This document shows, one piece after another, positions 31,653 to 41,143 of a stretch of DNA of 64,000 nucleotides. A model generated the notes under the pieces. That model was not told the DNA's origin, searched no databases, and worked only from the letters and a program-made list of their open reading frames with translations. The DNA comes from Chitinophaga agri. Its GTDB lineage: Bacteria; Bacteroidota; Bacteroidia; Chitinophagales; Chitinophagaceae. Both the position numbers and the translations under genes were made by a program. Position 1 is the first letter of the stretch; every line of letters begins with the position of its first letter. The stretch lies in assembly GCF_010093065.1 (NCBI RefSeq), contig NZ_CP048113.1, positions 7,905,926-7,969,925 of the forward strand, given 5' to 3'.

Positions 31653-33974
31653 ATGTTTAAACCATTCAGGCTTACGGGCGCCGTGGTATTCTGCGTATTG
31701 CTCGGTATCTCCGCAGTTCATGCACAGGATGCGGACCCGGCACGTTATGCTATTGTCCCTTATCCACAGGAACTGGTACCTGCTGCGGGCGAGTTTGTGA
31801 TCACACCGAAAACCAAACTGGTATTACCTTCCAACAAAGCATTTTTCAGTAATGAGGCTGCACAATTGCAGACGCTGATCAGACAGGGCCTGGGAAAGGC
31901 GTTGCCTGTTGCCGGTAAAGCGGGTAACGGCACGATCGTGCTGAAACAAAACGACCAGCTGGCAGGAGAAGAAGATTACACACTGGAGGTTACTCCCCAG
32001 CAGCTGATCATCTCTGCCAAAACGCCGACAGGTATGTTCCGTGCGGTACAGACGATCCGTCAACTGCTACCGGCAAACATAGAAGGCGTTAAAAATGCGA
32101 AACTGCCAAAGCTGACAGTACCTGCGGTTAAGATCACTGACCATCCTGTATACGGCTGGCGTGGGATGCACCTGGACGTGTCAAGGCATTTCTTCTCAGT
32201 AGATTATCTGAAGAAATTCATTGACCTGCTGGCACTGTACAAAATGAATAAATTTCATATCCACCTGACGGACGACCAGGGTTGGCGTATTGAGATCAAA
32301 AAATACCCTTTGCTGACAGAACAGGGCGCATGGCGTGAATTCAATAACCAGGATTCCGTGTGCATGCAGAAAGCAAAGACCAATCCTGATATGGAGATCG
32401 ATAAATCCCATATCATCCAGAAAGATGGTAAAACACTCTACGGAGGTTTCTATACGCAGGCGCAGATGAAAGAGGTGATCGCGTATGCGACTGCCCGTCA
32501 TATTGAAATGATCCCGGAAATTGACATGCCTGGTCATATGATGGCGGCTATCAAATCCTATCCTTATCTGAGCTGTGTGGGTGGTTCTACATGGGGCCCG
32601 TTATTCACCACACCTATTTGTCCATGTAATGAATCGACCTTTGAATTTGCAGAAAATGTTTATTCAGAGATCTTCGCCCTTTTTCCTTCCCAATACGTCC
32701 ACCTCGGTGCGGATGAAGTAGAGAAAAGTACCTGGGCAAAATCTCCTGCCTGCGAAGCGATCATGAAGGCTAACAACCTGAAAACAGTAGAAGAGCTGCA
32801 GAGTTATTTTGTGAAGAGAATGGAGAAGTTCTTCAACTCCAAAGGCAAGAAACTGATCGGATGGGACGAGATCCTGGAAGGTGGTATCAGTGAAACGGCT
32901 ATCCTGATGTACTGGCGTAGCTGGGTGCCTGATGCGCCGGTGCATGCAGCACAACATGGCAACAAGGTGATCATGACGCCGGGTAATCCGCTGTACTTCG
33001 ATACACCGCCTGACCGTAATTCAGTTTCTAATGTCTACCATTTCAACCCCGTACCTAAAGGATTAACACCTGAACAGGAAAAGTTCATCATTGGTGCACA
33101 GGCGAATACGTGGACGGAATATATTCCTTCCGAGAAGAGAGCGGATTTCATGATGTTCCCACGTATGACAGCACTGGCTGAAGTACTGTGGACACACCGC
33201 CAGGATTACGACAACTATCTGCTCAGACTGAACAAACAATACAAAAGACTGGACCAGCTGAAGGTGCATTACCGTATGCCGGACCTGGATGGCTTTACGG
33301 ACGATAACGTGCTGGTTGGTAAGACCGTTCTGAAACTCCAGAAACCATCTCCGGAAATTACGATCCGTTATACGACGGATGGTACTGCTCCGACAATGTC
33401 ATCTGCTGAGTTACCGGAGGCATTCATTGTTCCTGGTCCTGGTACCATCAAACTGGCTTCTTTCAGCCCATCCGGCAGCAGCAGTGATATCTATACGCTG
33501 AACTATCGTCAGCAGTCATTCTTTCCGCCGGTGAACCTGTTCAAGGCGCCGGAAGCCGGATTACAGGTACAGTATTTCGATAGCTCCTACAGGAGCGTGA
33601 CTAAACTGCCTGATACATCAGACAGCATCGTATATGTGACCAATGCAGTGATCCCGGCTGGTATGGGTAAAGGTGGCAAAGCTTTCGGTGCGAAGATCAC
33701 CGGTTATATAGACGTTCCGGAGACAGCTATATACAGCTTCTTCCTGACGGCAGATGATGGTGCTAACTTATATATCCAGGGTGATAAAGTGGTTGACAAT
33801 GATGGCTGGCATGCCCCGGTACAGAAGAGTGGTCAGGTAGCGTTGCAGAAGGGACTGCACCCGTTTGAGATCAAGTTTGTGGAAGGCGGTGGCGGATATA
33901 CGCTGAAGCTGGAATACCGCGTGAATGGTGGTAAGATCCAGGCGGTGCCAGATGCGTGGTTTAAGCGAAATTAG
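31653..33974 (+). CDS. Secreted GH20 beta-N-acetylhexosaminidase with PA14-like C-terminus
   Basis: From ATG 31653 this is a 773-residue protein with signal peptide FRLTGAVVFCVLLGISAVHA. A GH20b-type domain (residues ~30-145) is followed by the catalytic barrel (~150-490) with GWRGMHLDVSRHF, the catalytic Asp354-Glu355 pair in HLGADEVEKSTW, and LIGWDEILEGG. A beta domain of about 100 residues follows, with FRPS-like GTAPTMSSAELPE. The last ~130 residues read as PA14-like (SFFLTADDGANLYIQGDK, with GLHPFEIKFVEGGGG), a carbohydrate-binding beta barrel. It should remove terminal GlcNAc or GalNAc, for example from chitin. It lies convergent to the SusC/SusD pair. Confidence 0.9.
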   Translation: MFKPFRLTGAVVFCVLLGISAVHAQDADPARYAIVPYPQELVPAAGEFVITPKTKLVLPSNKAFFSNEAAQLQTLIRQGLGKALPVAGKAGNGTIVLKQNDQLAGEEDYTLEVTPQQLIISAKTPTGMFRAVQTIRQLLPANIEGVKNAKLPKLTVPAVKITDHPVYGWRGMHLDVSRHFFSVDYLKKFIDLLALYKMNKFHIHLTDDQGWRIEIKKYPLLTEQGAWREFNNQDSVCMQKAKTNPDMEIDKSHIIQKDGKTLYGGFYTQAQMKEVIAYATARHIEMIPEIDMPGHMMAAIKSYPYLSCVGGSTWGPLFTTPICPCNESTFEFAENVYSEIFALFPSQYVHLGADEVEKSTWAKSPACEAIMKANNLKTVEELQSYFVKRMEKFFNSKGKKLIGWDEILEGGISETAILMYWRSWVPDAPVHAAQHGNKVIMTPGNPLYFDTPPDRNSVSNVYHFNPVPKGLTPEQEKFIIGAQANTWTEYIPSEKRADFMMFPRMTALAEVLWTHRQDYDNYLLRLNKQYKRLDQLKVHYRMPDLDGFTDDNVLVGKTVLKLQKPSPEITIRYTTDGTAPTMSSAELPEAFIVPGPGTIKLASFSPSGSSSDIYTLNYRQQSFFPPVNLFKAPEAGLQVQYFDSSYRSVTKLPDTSDSIVYVTNAVIPAGMGKGGKAFGAKITGYIDVPETAIYSFFLTADDGANLYIQGDKVVDNDGWHAPVQKSGQVALQKGLHPFEIKFVEGGGGYTLKLEYRVNGGKIQAVPDAWFKRN

Positions 33975-34004
33975 GAATTGAACAGATTCGATCTCGCATA
34001 TTTG

Positions 34005-34040
34005 AAGAGCGCTCCCGGCTATTGGTCAGGAGCGCTCTTT
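34005..34040 (+). terminator. Terminator between GH20 and SusD genes
   Basis: Perfect 11-bp arms (AAGAGCGCTCC, 34005-34015 and 34029-34039) with a 13-base loop are followed by a T-rich stretch. The minus strand shows the same stem, so it may also end the SusC/SusD transcript, whose stop is 40 bases away. Confidence 0.72.
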
Positions 34041-34079
34041 CGTTTGCAGCAGTCTATTATTATCAATAAATCCTAATTC

Positions 34080-35891
34080 CTAGTAATTGGGATTCTGATA
34101 ATACGTCCCAGCTTCCTGTAACGTATTCAGGAACGTAGTAGGGATCGGCCGTACCTCATTTCTGTTGTCCATAAAGTACTGGCCGACGTCCGGATTAGTG
34201 GACATCAGATAAGCCTTGTTCAGCTTTTTGGTACGTTTCAGGTCATAGTATCGCACATATTCCCCACACAGTTCCCGGGCTCTTTCGTCGAGGACGGTCT
34301 GCACGGTGACACCACCTCCCAGCGGAAGTGCGCCCGCCCTGGTCCTGACCTTATTGATGTATTGCTGTTCCATCCCTCCGCCGGCATATATAGCAGCTTC
34401 GGCGGCGATCAGGTATACTTCCGGCATGCGCATCATAAAGGTGGCATTCAGGTTGCCATAGCGGTTATTATTAGGGTTGTTGACGTAGTAGTTACTACTG
34501 TTGTGTTTCATCAGCGATGGATAGAAACTGAAGAACGGGTTGGTAGTTTGCGTGCCGCCACCGTCCAGTGGTCTGTTCACCCTGTTGTACTGCATCTTCA
34601 CTGTTTTGGCATTCGCATCGTATACATCAGCGAAGTCCACTACGAGGTAAGGTTGTGATAGTTTGGTCGCCGCCTTTGCCGTGTAGTCAGGATCGCTGGG
34701 ATGTATGAAGGTAATGCCCTGGTCTCCGTTACTGAGTTGGGTGGTATTGTTAATTTCACCTGACCGGTCAAATATCTTCAGGGCAGCGTCTGTCCAAGTA
34801 TAACCCGCTTTATTGACGGTCCAGGAGGTTTGGAAGGATTTATGATAGCGGGGATCAAGTGTACCGTCAGGTTGCACATAAAGTCCCAGCAGATAGGCAG
34901 TAGGCATGAATTGTCCACCAGAACGACGCCCCCAGGTGGTATAATCCGCACCCACCTGTTGCATCGCGCCGAAATCGGTCACCACGCAATAGAACAGTTC
35001 ATTGTTCATATTCATGTTCCAGGCATTGTTGCTCACGCCTCCGATCACGAAACGATGTGACCATAAGGATTCTCTGTTAGTGTAATTGTTCGTTTCCAGG
35101 AATACATCATCGAAGGTAGGATACATGAAAGTATTATACTTCGTACCACCGCTTTCACAATCATCGATCAGCATTTTCGCTGTTTCGAGCGCCTTGCCGG
35201 CCAGCGCTTTGGTGTCATCATATTCCACCGTCTGCAGATAGGCACGCGCCAGAAAGCCGAGTGCTGATTTTTTGGAAGGTTTTGTAGTGCCATTATCTAC
35301 GGGTAACCATTGTGCGGCAAATTGCAGATCCGGAATAATTACATTGTTATAGATGTCGAGTGGTGTGCCTTTTTCCGGGCGAAGGTTGACAGTCGCAACA
35401 GGCTCAGTAGTGACAGTCACGCCGCCGAATTGTTCTACCAGGTTGTAGTAGTACATCGCCCGCAGGAAATAAGCTTCTGCCACGACTTTCTTCCGCTCGT
35501 CTTCTGACGTGAACGGAGCGACGGATGCATATTTGATAGCGGTATTGCAGGAGCCGATACCATCATAGCATGCATTCCAGAGGTCTTTGCCCATCGTCAG
35601 ATTGGGGGCGGCGCCTGCACTGTATTTAAAGAACTGAGAAAAGGACACGCCATTCTTCTGGTAGTTCCAGAGATCAGTGCCACCTTCACAGAACATCATC
35701 CACTGGTTATAGCCGTACAGACTACGTTCCATACCGAAGTAGCAGTTGTTGACCAGTTTCCTGTAGCCATCAACAGAAGATGCGGCAACAGCATCAATGG
35801 TGAATCCGGATGGATTGACCTCTTCAAGGGAGCAGGAGGAAATGCCTGTCAGTAAGCTAAGCAATAGTGTCGATAATATGCTGGTTTTCAT
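34080..35891 (-). CDS. SusD/RagB-family outer-membrane nutrient-binding lipoprotein
   Basis: From ATG 35891 this is 603 residues. It begins with KTSILSTLLLSLLTGISSC, where Cys20 is in a lipobox. The TPR-rich SusD fold shows in FWNACYDGIGSCNTAI-type stretches, EAYFLRAMYYYNLVEQFGGV and the C-terminal RMPEVYLIAAEAAIYAGG, then LDERARELCGEYVRYYDLKR that is common to RagB/SusD. It sits on the SusC receptor as its lid and binds a glycan. Its ligand is not predictable. It follows the SusC gene after 10 bases. Confidence 0.92.
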   Translation of the reverse strand: MKTSILSTLLLSLLTGISSCSLEEVNPSGFTIDAVAASSVDGYRKLVNNCYFGMERSLYGYNQWMMFCEGGTDLWNYQKNGVSFSQFFKYSAGAAPNLTMGKDLWNACYDGIGSCNTAIKYASVAPFTSEDERKKVVAEAYFLRAMYYYNLVEQFGGVTVTTEPVATVNLRPEKGTPLDIYNNVIIPDLQFAAQWLPVDNGTTKPSKKSALGFLARAYLQTVEYDDTKALAGKALETAKMLIDDCESGGTKYNTFMYPTFDDVFLETNNYTNRESLWSHRFVIGGVSNNAWNMNMNNELFYCVVTDFGAMQQVGADYTTWGRRSGGQFMPTAYLLGLYVQPDGTLDPRYHKSFQTSWTVNKAGYTWTDAALKIFDRSGEINNTTQLSNGDQGITFIHPSDPDYTAKAATKLSQPYLVVDFADVYDANAKTVKMQYNRVNRPLDGGGTQTTNPFFSFYPSLMKHNSSNYYVNNPNNNRYGNLNATFMMRMPEVYLIAAEAAIYAGGGMEQQYINKVRTRAGALPLGGGVTVQTVLDERARELCGEYVRYYDLKRTKKLNKAYLMSTNPDVGQYFMDNRNEVRPIPTTFLNTLQEAGTYYQNPNY

Positions 35892-35901
35892 TGAATTCAA
35901 A

Positions 35902-38900
35902 TTAAAAAGTGATGTTCATCCCAAATACATAGGTGGCGAAGAGCGGAAAGGTATCAGAGCCGCCTGTTTCAGGGTCGGTACCTTTCAGATCGCGGTTTTT
36001 GGTATAGACCAGTGGGTTGTAGGCGGAAGCGTATATTCTGCCTTTGGAGATGTGTGCGTATTTAGTCAGCCGTGACGGGAACGTGTAACCGGCAGTGATA
36101 GTTTTGATCTTGATAAAAGAGCCATCTACATAACGCAGCGATTCTATACCAAGTGTACTGTTAATACCAGGGCGGGGGTAGCGGGCAGGCTGATTCTCAG
36201 GTGTCCAGTAGTTGATGCCGGCGGGCTGACCGTCCTCATTGGTAGTGTACCATCCCAGCAGGCTGCTGTTGAGCATTTGTCCCCAGCGTACCATCGTAAA
36301 TATATTCAGGTCAAAGTTGCGGAACGTGACGTTATTGTTGACGCCCAGTAACCATTTAGGGACGGAAGAACCCAGTATCATACGGTCATTCTGTGAGTAG
36401 GGATGTACGCCTTTGTCACCCACACCATTAGCATCAAACTTCTCGACAGTAGCCACCTTTACAAAGCCGGGTTTGGCGCCATACAGTGCGGCAGTAGTGG
36501 CTTCTGCTGTAGACCAGATGCCCTGGTATTTATAGTTATAGTGTGCGCTGATCGGTTGACCCTGAAACAGATTTTCCAGGATGACATCACCATCGGGTAG
36601 ATAAACGATCTTTTCCCTGTTGCTGGTGAAAGAGAAGTTGGTGCTCCATTCAAAAGCAGGTTTGACAATGTTCCGCGTATTGAGGGAGAGCTCAAAACCT
36701 TTGTTGTTTGTTTGTCCGATGTTCTGCCACATCTGCAGCGGAGAGGCCCAGGTGGTCAGTCCGGCGGTCACTGGTAATGTACGTTTAAAGAGCAGCCCTT
36801 TCGTATCTGTGTTGTATACTTCACCAGCCAGTGTTATACGTCGTTTCAGCAGGGAGAGGTCGATACCGATATTCGTATTGTAGCTTCTTTCCCAGCTGAT
36901 AAGCGGATTAGAATAGGTCCCAGCATATTGTACGTTGGGAACAAGTTTGCCGTCCAGTGAGATGGCCTGGAACATGGCCGCCTGCGTTTGAGAGGAGTAG
37001 GCGGACATACCACCTGAGTTACCGGTAACACCATATCCCGCGCGAAGTTTCAGTTCATCCATCCATCCTTTGGCACCCTGCATAAATCCTTCGTCGGAGA
37101 GGCGCCACGCTACTACGCCGGCCGGGAAGGTGCTCCATTTATGACCTTTGGCGAGATGAGATACACCGTCCCATCTGTTGGTCAGTGTTAGGAGGTATTT
37201 ACCTCTGAAACTATAATTGATCCTGCCCGCAAAGGACATGCGTTGCTTCTGTTCGTAAGAGGAAGCGATGCCTTGTTTCTGTGTGCCGTTGGCCAGGTTG
37301 TAGAACTGGTAATAGTCGAGTTCCTGTCCCTGACCGAGGGCGTTGTTATAGTCTGCGCTGTTCTTCGCCCAGGAGGTGATGCCGGTCAGCGTGAGCTGAT
37401 GGTCGGTGGTGATGGTCTTGTTGTAGGTAACGATATTCTCCCACGTATATCCGTAGCTGAAAGCATTGTAGATCCCTGCCAGGGGATAAGCATAACCATT
37501 TACAACATTAGAAACCGCCTGTTTACCCCAGTACTTGCCATTACGTGAGTTGTTAAGCGTGACGCCGATCACGGAGCGATAGGTGAGGTCTTTATGTGGT
37601 TTTACATCGAGGTAGCCGGTCATGAATGCGTATGTGGAACGGGTATTATCCGCATACTGCATCGGGATCTGGTCACCCAGTGGTGTTGATTCCCCTTCTA
37701 CAAACACGGGATTGATATTGCCCTGGGCATCATATGGATCGCCGAGTGGCAGGGCAGAGAGCGATTTGGTGAAGATGTTCTTTCCTCTTGCATTCTGGAT
37801 AGAATAGTTTACGTTGATGTTGGCGCCAACTTTCATCCAGGACGCGATATCCCGGTCGAGGTTCATGCGGAGTGCGTACCTGTTGAGGTTCTCATTACTG
37901 AGGAGCCCCTCTTCTTTTGTGTAGGTAAAGGAAGTGTAGACCTTTGTTTTGCCGGAGCCATCCGCCAGTGAGAGGTGGTATTTCTGTTGTGTGGCGGTAT
38001 TATCAGTGATCAGACCTACCCAGTCTATCCATTTGCCTTTGTTGTAGGCATCGAATACCGGTTCAGTGGTAAATATCTGGGACATGTCCTGTGGATACTC
38101 ACCGTTCACCGTACGGTATAATTCCCTGCGATAATTGGTATACTCGTCACCAGTCATGCCGTGGAAGAAATGCGGGCTGCCGGAGAGACCATAGAATACG
38201 TCGAGGTTGACAGTGGACTTACCGGCTTTCCCTTTTTTCGTGGTGATGATAACGACCCCATTGGAGCCAGCGGAACCATAGATGGCGGTGGAGGATGCAT
38301 CTTTGAGAATGTCTATAGAGGCAATGTCCGACGGGTTGATCTGGTCGTAACTGCTTTGTATACCGTCTACGATAAAGAGCGGACTGTTATCACCGTAAAT
38401 CGAGCGGCTGCCACGCAGGAGGATATTGACATTTGTGCCTGCAGCACCGGATGGACGTGTGATATCCATACCGGCCACTTTTCCCTGCAGGGCTTCCATG
38501 GCATTATTGACAGGCGTAGCAGTGATATCGGCCTCCCTGATGGATACAACCGCACCTGTAAGATCCCGCTTTCTAACGGTGCCATACGCGATGACTACAC
38601 GCTCACCGAGCTCCTGTACAGATGAGCTGAGTCTGATAGTCAGATGGGGCGCATCACCTGCGGTCACCTGGAGATGTTCAGCGTCAGTGGCCTTTGCCGT
38701 GGAGGCAGTGTAGCCTTTATCTGTTCGCTTCAATATGATTTCCATAGAATTATATCCCATGCTGGAGATGATCAATACTGCATTTTCAGGAACAGCAGTA
38801 AGGGTGAAATTACCGCTGGTATTGGTAGATGTACCGGCAGTGGTACCTTTGACACGGATAGCGGCGCCGATGACAGGGGCACCGTCCCTGTCCGTAATTT

Positions 38901-39009
38901 TTCCGCTGATGGTCACAGGAGGTCCGGAGGAGCGGTCAGCTGCAAGAGCGTGGCACATATGCACATGGAGGGCGCAGATGAGCATCAGCAGCATTGTTAG
39001 TTTTTTCAT
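35902..39009 (-). CDS. SusC/RagA-family TonB-linked outer-membrane protein
   Basis: From ATG 39009 this is 1035 residues with signal peptide KKLTMLLMLICALHVHMCH. A carboxypeptidase-like regulatory domain (~35-120) has ISGKITDRDGAPVIGAAIRV. The plug begins near 140 with VVIAYGTVRKRDLTGAVV and contains DGIQSSYDQINPSDIASID and GSAGSNGVVIITTKKGK. A barrel of about 22 strands follows to the terminal GMNITF. No STN domain is present, so anti-sigma signalling through it is unlikely. It imports oligosaccharides or peptides with TonB energy. No sigma, anti-sigma or hybrid two-component regulator is visible beside it. Confidence 0.93.
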   Translation of the reverse strand: MKKLTMLLMLICALHVHMCHALAADRSSGPPVTISGKITDRDGAPVIGAAIRVKGTTAGTSTNTSGNFTLTAVPENAVLIISSMGYNSMEIILKRTDKGYTASTAKATDAEHLQVTAGDAPHLTIRLSSSVQELGERVVIAYGTVRKRDLTGAVVSIREADITATPVNNAMEALQGKVAGMDITRPSGAAGTNVNILLRGSRSIYGDNSPLFIVDGIQSSYDQINPSDIASIDILKDASSTAIYGSAGSNGVVIITTKKGKAGKSTVNLDVFYGLSGSPHFFHGMTGDEYTNYRRELYRTVNGEYPQDMSQIFTTEPVFDAYNKGKWIDWVGLITDNTATQQKYHLSLADGSGKTKVYTSFTYTKEEGLLSNENLNRYALRMNLDRDIASWMKVGANINVNYSIQNARGKNIFTKSLSALPLGDPYDAQGNINPVFVEGESTPLGDQIPMQYADNTRSTYAFMTGYLDVKPHKDLTYRSVIGVTLNNSRNGKYWGKQAVSNVVNGYAYPLAGIYNAFSYGYTWENIVTYNKTITTDHQLTLTGITSWAKNSADYNNALGQGQELDYYQFYNLANGTQKQGIASSYEQKQRMSFAGRINYSFRGKYLLTLTNRWDGVSHLAKGHKWSTFPAGVVAWRLSDEGFMQGAKGWMDELKLRAGYGVTGNSGGMSAYSSQTQAAMFQAISLDGKLVPNVQYAGTYSNPLISWERSYNTNIGIDLSLLKRRITLAGEVYNTDTKGLLFKRTLPVTAGLTTWASPLQMWQNIGQTNNKGFELSLNTRNIVKPAFEWSTNFSFTSNREKIVYLPDGDVILENLFQGQPISAHYNYKYQGIWSTAEATTAALYGAKPGFVKVATVEKFDANGVGDKGVHPYSQNDRMILGSSVPKWLLGVNNNVTFRNFDLNIFTMVRWGQMLNSSLLGWYTTNEDGQPAGINYWTPENQPARYPRPGINSTLGIESLRYVDGSFIKIKTITAGYTFPSRLTKYAHISKGRIYASAYNPLVYTKNRDLKGTDPETGGSDTFPLFATYVFGMNITF

Positions 39010-39445
39010 AAACGTTATTTTATAATGCATCAAGTGTTATCAATGGAAACCGCATACGGATAGGTATGGCTGGTCGGGCTATTCTCGTGGAATTGAAGCA
39101 ATAAGTGTTTTAACGCATAGTACAGGCGATGTTTTTCACATGGAATTGTACGTTGGTCGAGTTTCTAATGGATATCAGGGGATAAATGTATAAAATAGGT
39201 GTGAGATTGACACTATATGGACTTGTTTTTTTTCTGAATGCAGTAGTAGTACTGCTTCGCGGTTTTAGGAATGTTTATTAGTATTGATAGCGAGCATATT
39301 CATTTTATCATGTGGAAGTGGCGCATTGCCCTTTCGGTACATTTTATTTTGTAATTTTGCCGGAAATCCCTGTACTGAGAAGCGCCCGTAGACTTACCCT
39401 GATATTTCGACCCGCCCAACTGGTACTAAATAAAAATTATTTACG
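39010..39445. other. Divergent intergenic region upstream of SusC and the immunity-like genes
   Basis: This is 436 bases, AT-rich, without a credible gene. It contains a small hairpin (arms GCAGTA at 39240-39245 and 39250-39255) and the candidate promoter at 39326-39359. I could not find a matching promoter for the SusC gene. Confidence 0.5.
39326..39359 (+). promoter_or_regulatory. Candidate promoter of the macro-domain gene
   Basis: TTG at 39326-39328 (in ATTG) and TAATTTTG at 39352-39359, with 23 bases between them, fit the Bacteroidota consensus. The -7 match is exact. The start codon is about 86 bases downstream. Confidence 0.45.
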
Positions 39446-39895
39446 ATGATCCATTACTTAACATACGGTGATATCTTCAATATCGAAGGTGTGCTGAACT
39501 ATGCGCATGGCTGTAATTGTGCCGGCGCGATGGGAAAGGGTATTGCGGTGCTTTTTAAGGAGAGATATCCGGAGATGTACAAAGAGTATAAGCGGCGGTG
39601 CAAAACGGGCGAATTGACGCCCGGAGATATCTATGTGTACAACTATGGAGCAGGGTATGTGTTCAATCTGGGAACACAGGTATCCTGGACGACAGGGGCG
39701 ACGTTACCGGCGATTGAGCGGTCAATAGGGAAGATGCTGGCGTATGCATCAGCGCATGGTATTCTGAAGATCGCATTGCCGAGGATAGGGGCCGGACTCG
39801 GCCGGCTGGACTGGGATGAAGTGAAGGCGGTCATAGAGAAGGCGGCGGAGGCTTATCCGGTTGTAGCGTTATACATAGTCGAGAATAAATTGTAA
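39446..39895 (+). CDS. Macro-domain protein, TARG1-like
   Basis: This 149-residue protein is a single macro domain. It has YGDIFNIEGVLNYAHGCNC (ADP-ribose strand), AMGKGIAVLFKERYPEM, and the C-terminal ALPRIGAGLGRLDWDEVKAVI. The PRIGxGLxRLxW element is shared with TARG1/OARD1 and DarG-type macro domains, which remove ADP-ribose from targets. Such domains reverse toxin-made ADP-ribosylation. No DarT-type toxin gene is beside it. It is the first of a run of small plus-strand genes and lies 3 bases from the DUF5071 gene. Confidence 0.88.
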   Translation: MIHYLTYGDIFNIEGVLNYAHGCNCAGAMGKGIAVLFKERYPEMYKEYKRRCKTGELTPGDIYVYNYGAGYVFNLGTQVSWTTGATLPAIERSIGKMLAYASAHGILKIALPRIGAGLGRLDWDEVKAVIEKAAEAYPVVALYIVENKL

Positions 39896-39898
39896 CAA

Positions 39899-40279
39899 AT
39901 GAAAAGATACCTGCCAAAACAAAAGCTTGACATGGAAGCAGTGGAATATCTGCAGACGTGCAATTTCGCTGACATCCGGCAGGATGTACCCGCATTGCTG
40001 GAATGGCTGCAGGACCTGAACTGGATGGTAGGCGACGGGATAGGCGATTACCTGCGCCCTCATGTGAATGAGATAAAAGAAGATATACTGCCGATCCTGC
40101 TGTCAGATGATGATCAATGGAAGTATGGAATTGTGATATGTTTACTTTATACGACTACGGTTAAACTGGATGAAGCATACCTGCCGGTATTACAGCGGAT
40201 GGCAGCAGATCCTGTCGGAGAAGAGAAGGACTGGGAGCTGGATGAATGGGCAGAGAAGATACTCAGGAAACAGGTGTAG
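39899..40279 (+). CDS. DUF5071 family protein
   Basis: This 126-residue soluble protein has the DUF5071 pattern: EWLQDLNWMVGDGIGDYLRPH, an acidic turn LSDDDQWKYGIVICLL, and DWELDEWAEKILRKQ at the end. The helical, HEAT-like repeats suggest a protein-binding role. The function is not known. Small members like this one often occur near polymorphic-toxin or immunity loci, though that is context rather than proof. It lies 3 bases after the macro-domain gene, so both are one transcript. Confidence 0.8.
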   Translation: MKRYLPKQKLDMEAVEYLQTCNFADIRQDVPALLEWLQDLNWMVGDGIGDYLRPHVNEIKEDILPILLSDDDQWKYGIVICLLYTTTVKLDEAYLPVLQRMAADPVGEEKDWELDEWAEKILRKQV

Positions 40280-40378
40280 CGGGATTGTTTGTTGCTAAGA
40301 CCTTTTTGATGAAGGGGTAGTTGTTATTGGTAAGGTAACAGCTATCCTTTTTTCTATATGAATATGTGTAAAGAATAT

Positions 40379-40386
40379 TACATTTG
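40379..40386 (+). promoter_or_regulatory. Candidate -7 element upstream of the 40533 gene
   Basis: TACATTTG is an exact match to TAnnTTTG, 147 bases upstream of the ATG. No clear -33 TTTG precedes it. The 253-base gap also holds a 20-codon frame at 40457-40519 that begins ATGGAACAT; I do not call it a gene. Confidence 0.3.
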
Positions 40387-40532
40387 ACCCGGATTTACCT
40401 ATGAGATTGGTGATAATGATTTGTGACCTCATTTTCATTAACCTAAAACGGTATTTATGGAACATATCCTTTATCGCCAGGATGGCAGTGATAGCAGCTT
40501 TTTGTTATTAGCACCATAGTGTTTACTACAAT

Positions 40533-41141
40533 ATGAAAGAAAACTATGCGGATATTGAGGTAATGTGTTTTCACCTATCCAATGCCGACGCCGAAACTAC
40601 CTACTACGACATCTGTCGTGATGGTATTCCCGTGATGGATATGGATAACTGGGACATAAAGAGCTTCTGGATGGCATATGGAGGATTCACTATTACACTG
40701 GATGGATATAAGACAGTATTTCATTCCGGTGGGTTTTACAACATCGTAAAGGCCACTACGTTCCTGTTAAATACGATTTACTGGCTCGAAGGGAAGTCGT
40801 CATGCTGGTTTAATGATCATGAAGGAGCTGAGGAGTTATTCATAAGTTTGGGGCTACATGAAACATTTAAGGTCCGGAAGAAGAATGAGCACGAGATATT
40901 ATTATCTTATTACCGGGAGAATAATGCGGCAGTCAGGAAAAGAGGTGAACATTTTTTTCATGAACTGTTGTTAAGCAGGGATAGTTGGATCGATGCGTGT
41001 AAAATAGCATTGGGAGAATATTTTCAGATGGTCAGAGAAATAGCGGACGCACATCCCGAGTCGAAGCTGAAGCGGGTGCTTGACGAGTATTATGATGTCT
41101 GGATGGGAGTGAGTGGTATAAATATAAACAGACCAGTATAG
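40533..41141 (+). CDS. Hypothetical protein in the immunity-like gene run
   Basis: This is a 202-residue soluble protein with no signal peptide. The first half is rich in beta-strand and aromatic residues (DIKSFWMAYGGFTITLDGYK and HSGGFYNIVKATTFLLNTIYWLEG). The second half is helical (DEYYDVWMGVSGI at the end). The size and mixed alpha/beta form are typical of SUKH or Imm-type immunity proteins, but no named motif is seen. It lies between the DUF5071 and Imm33-like genes, which is the only reason to suspect an immunity role. Otherwise unknown. Confidence 0.55.
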   Translation: MKENYADIEVMCFHLSNADAETTYYDICRDGIPVMDMDNWDIKSFWMAYGGFTITLDGYKTVFHSGGFYNIVKATTFLLNTIYWLEGKSSCWFNDHEGAEELFISLGLHETFKVRKKNEHEILLSYYRENNAAVRKRGEHFFHELLLSRDSWIDACKIALGEYFQMVREIADAHPESKLKRVLDEYYDVWMGVSGININRPV

Positions 41142-41143
41142 TT

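Noticed and set aside
39446-40279. DarT/DarG-type toxin-antitoxin pair
   Set aside because: The macro domain is present, but the neighbour is DUF5071, not a DarT ADP-ribosyltransferase, and the macro protein lacks the DarG C-terminal domain.
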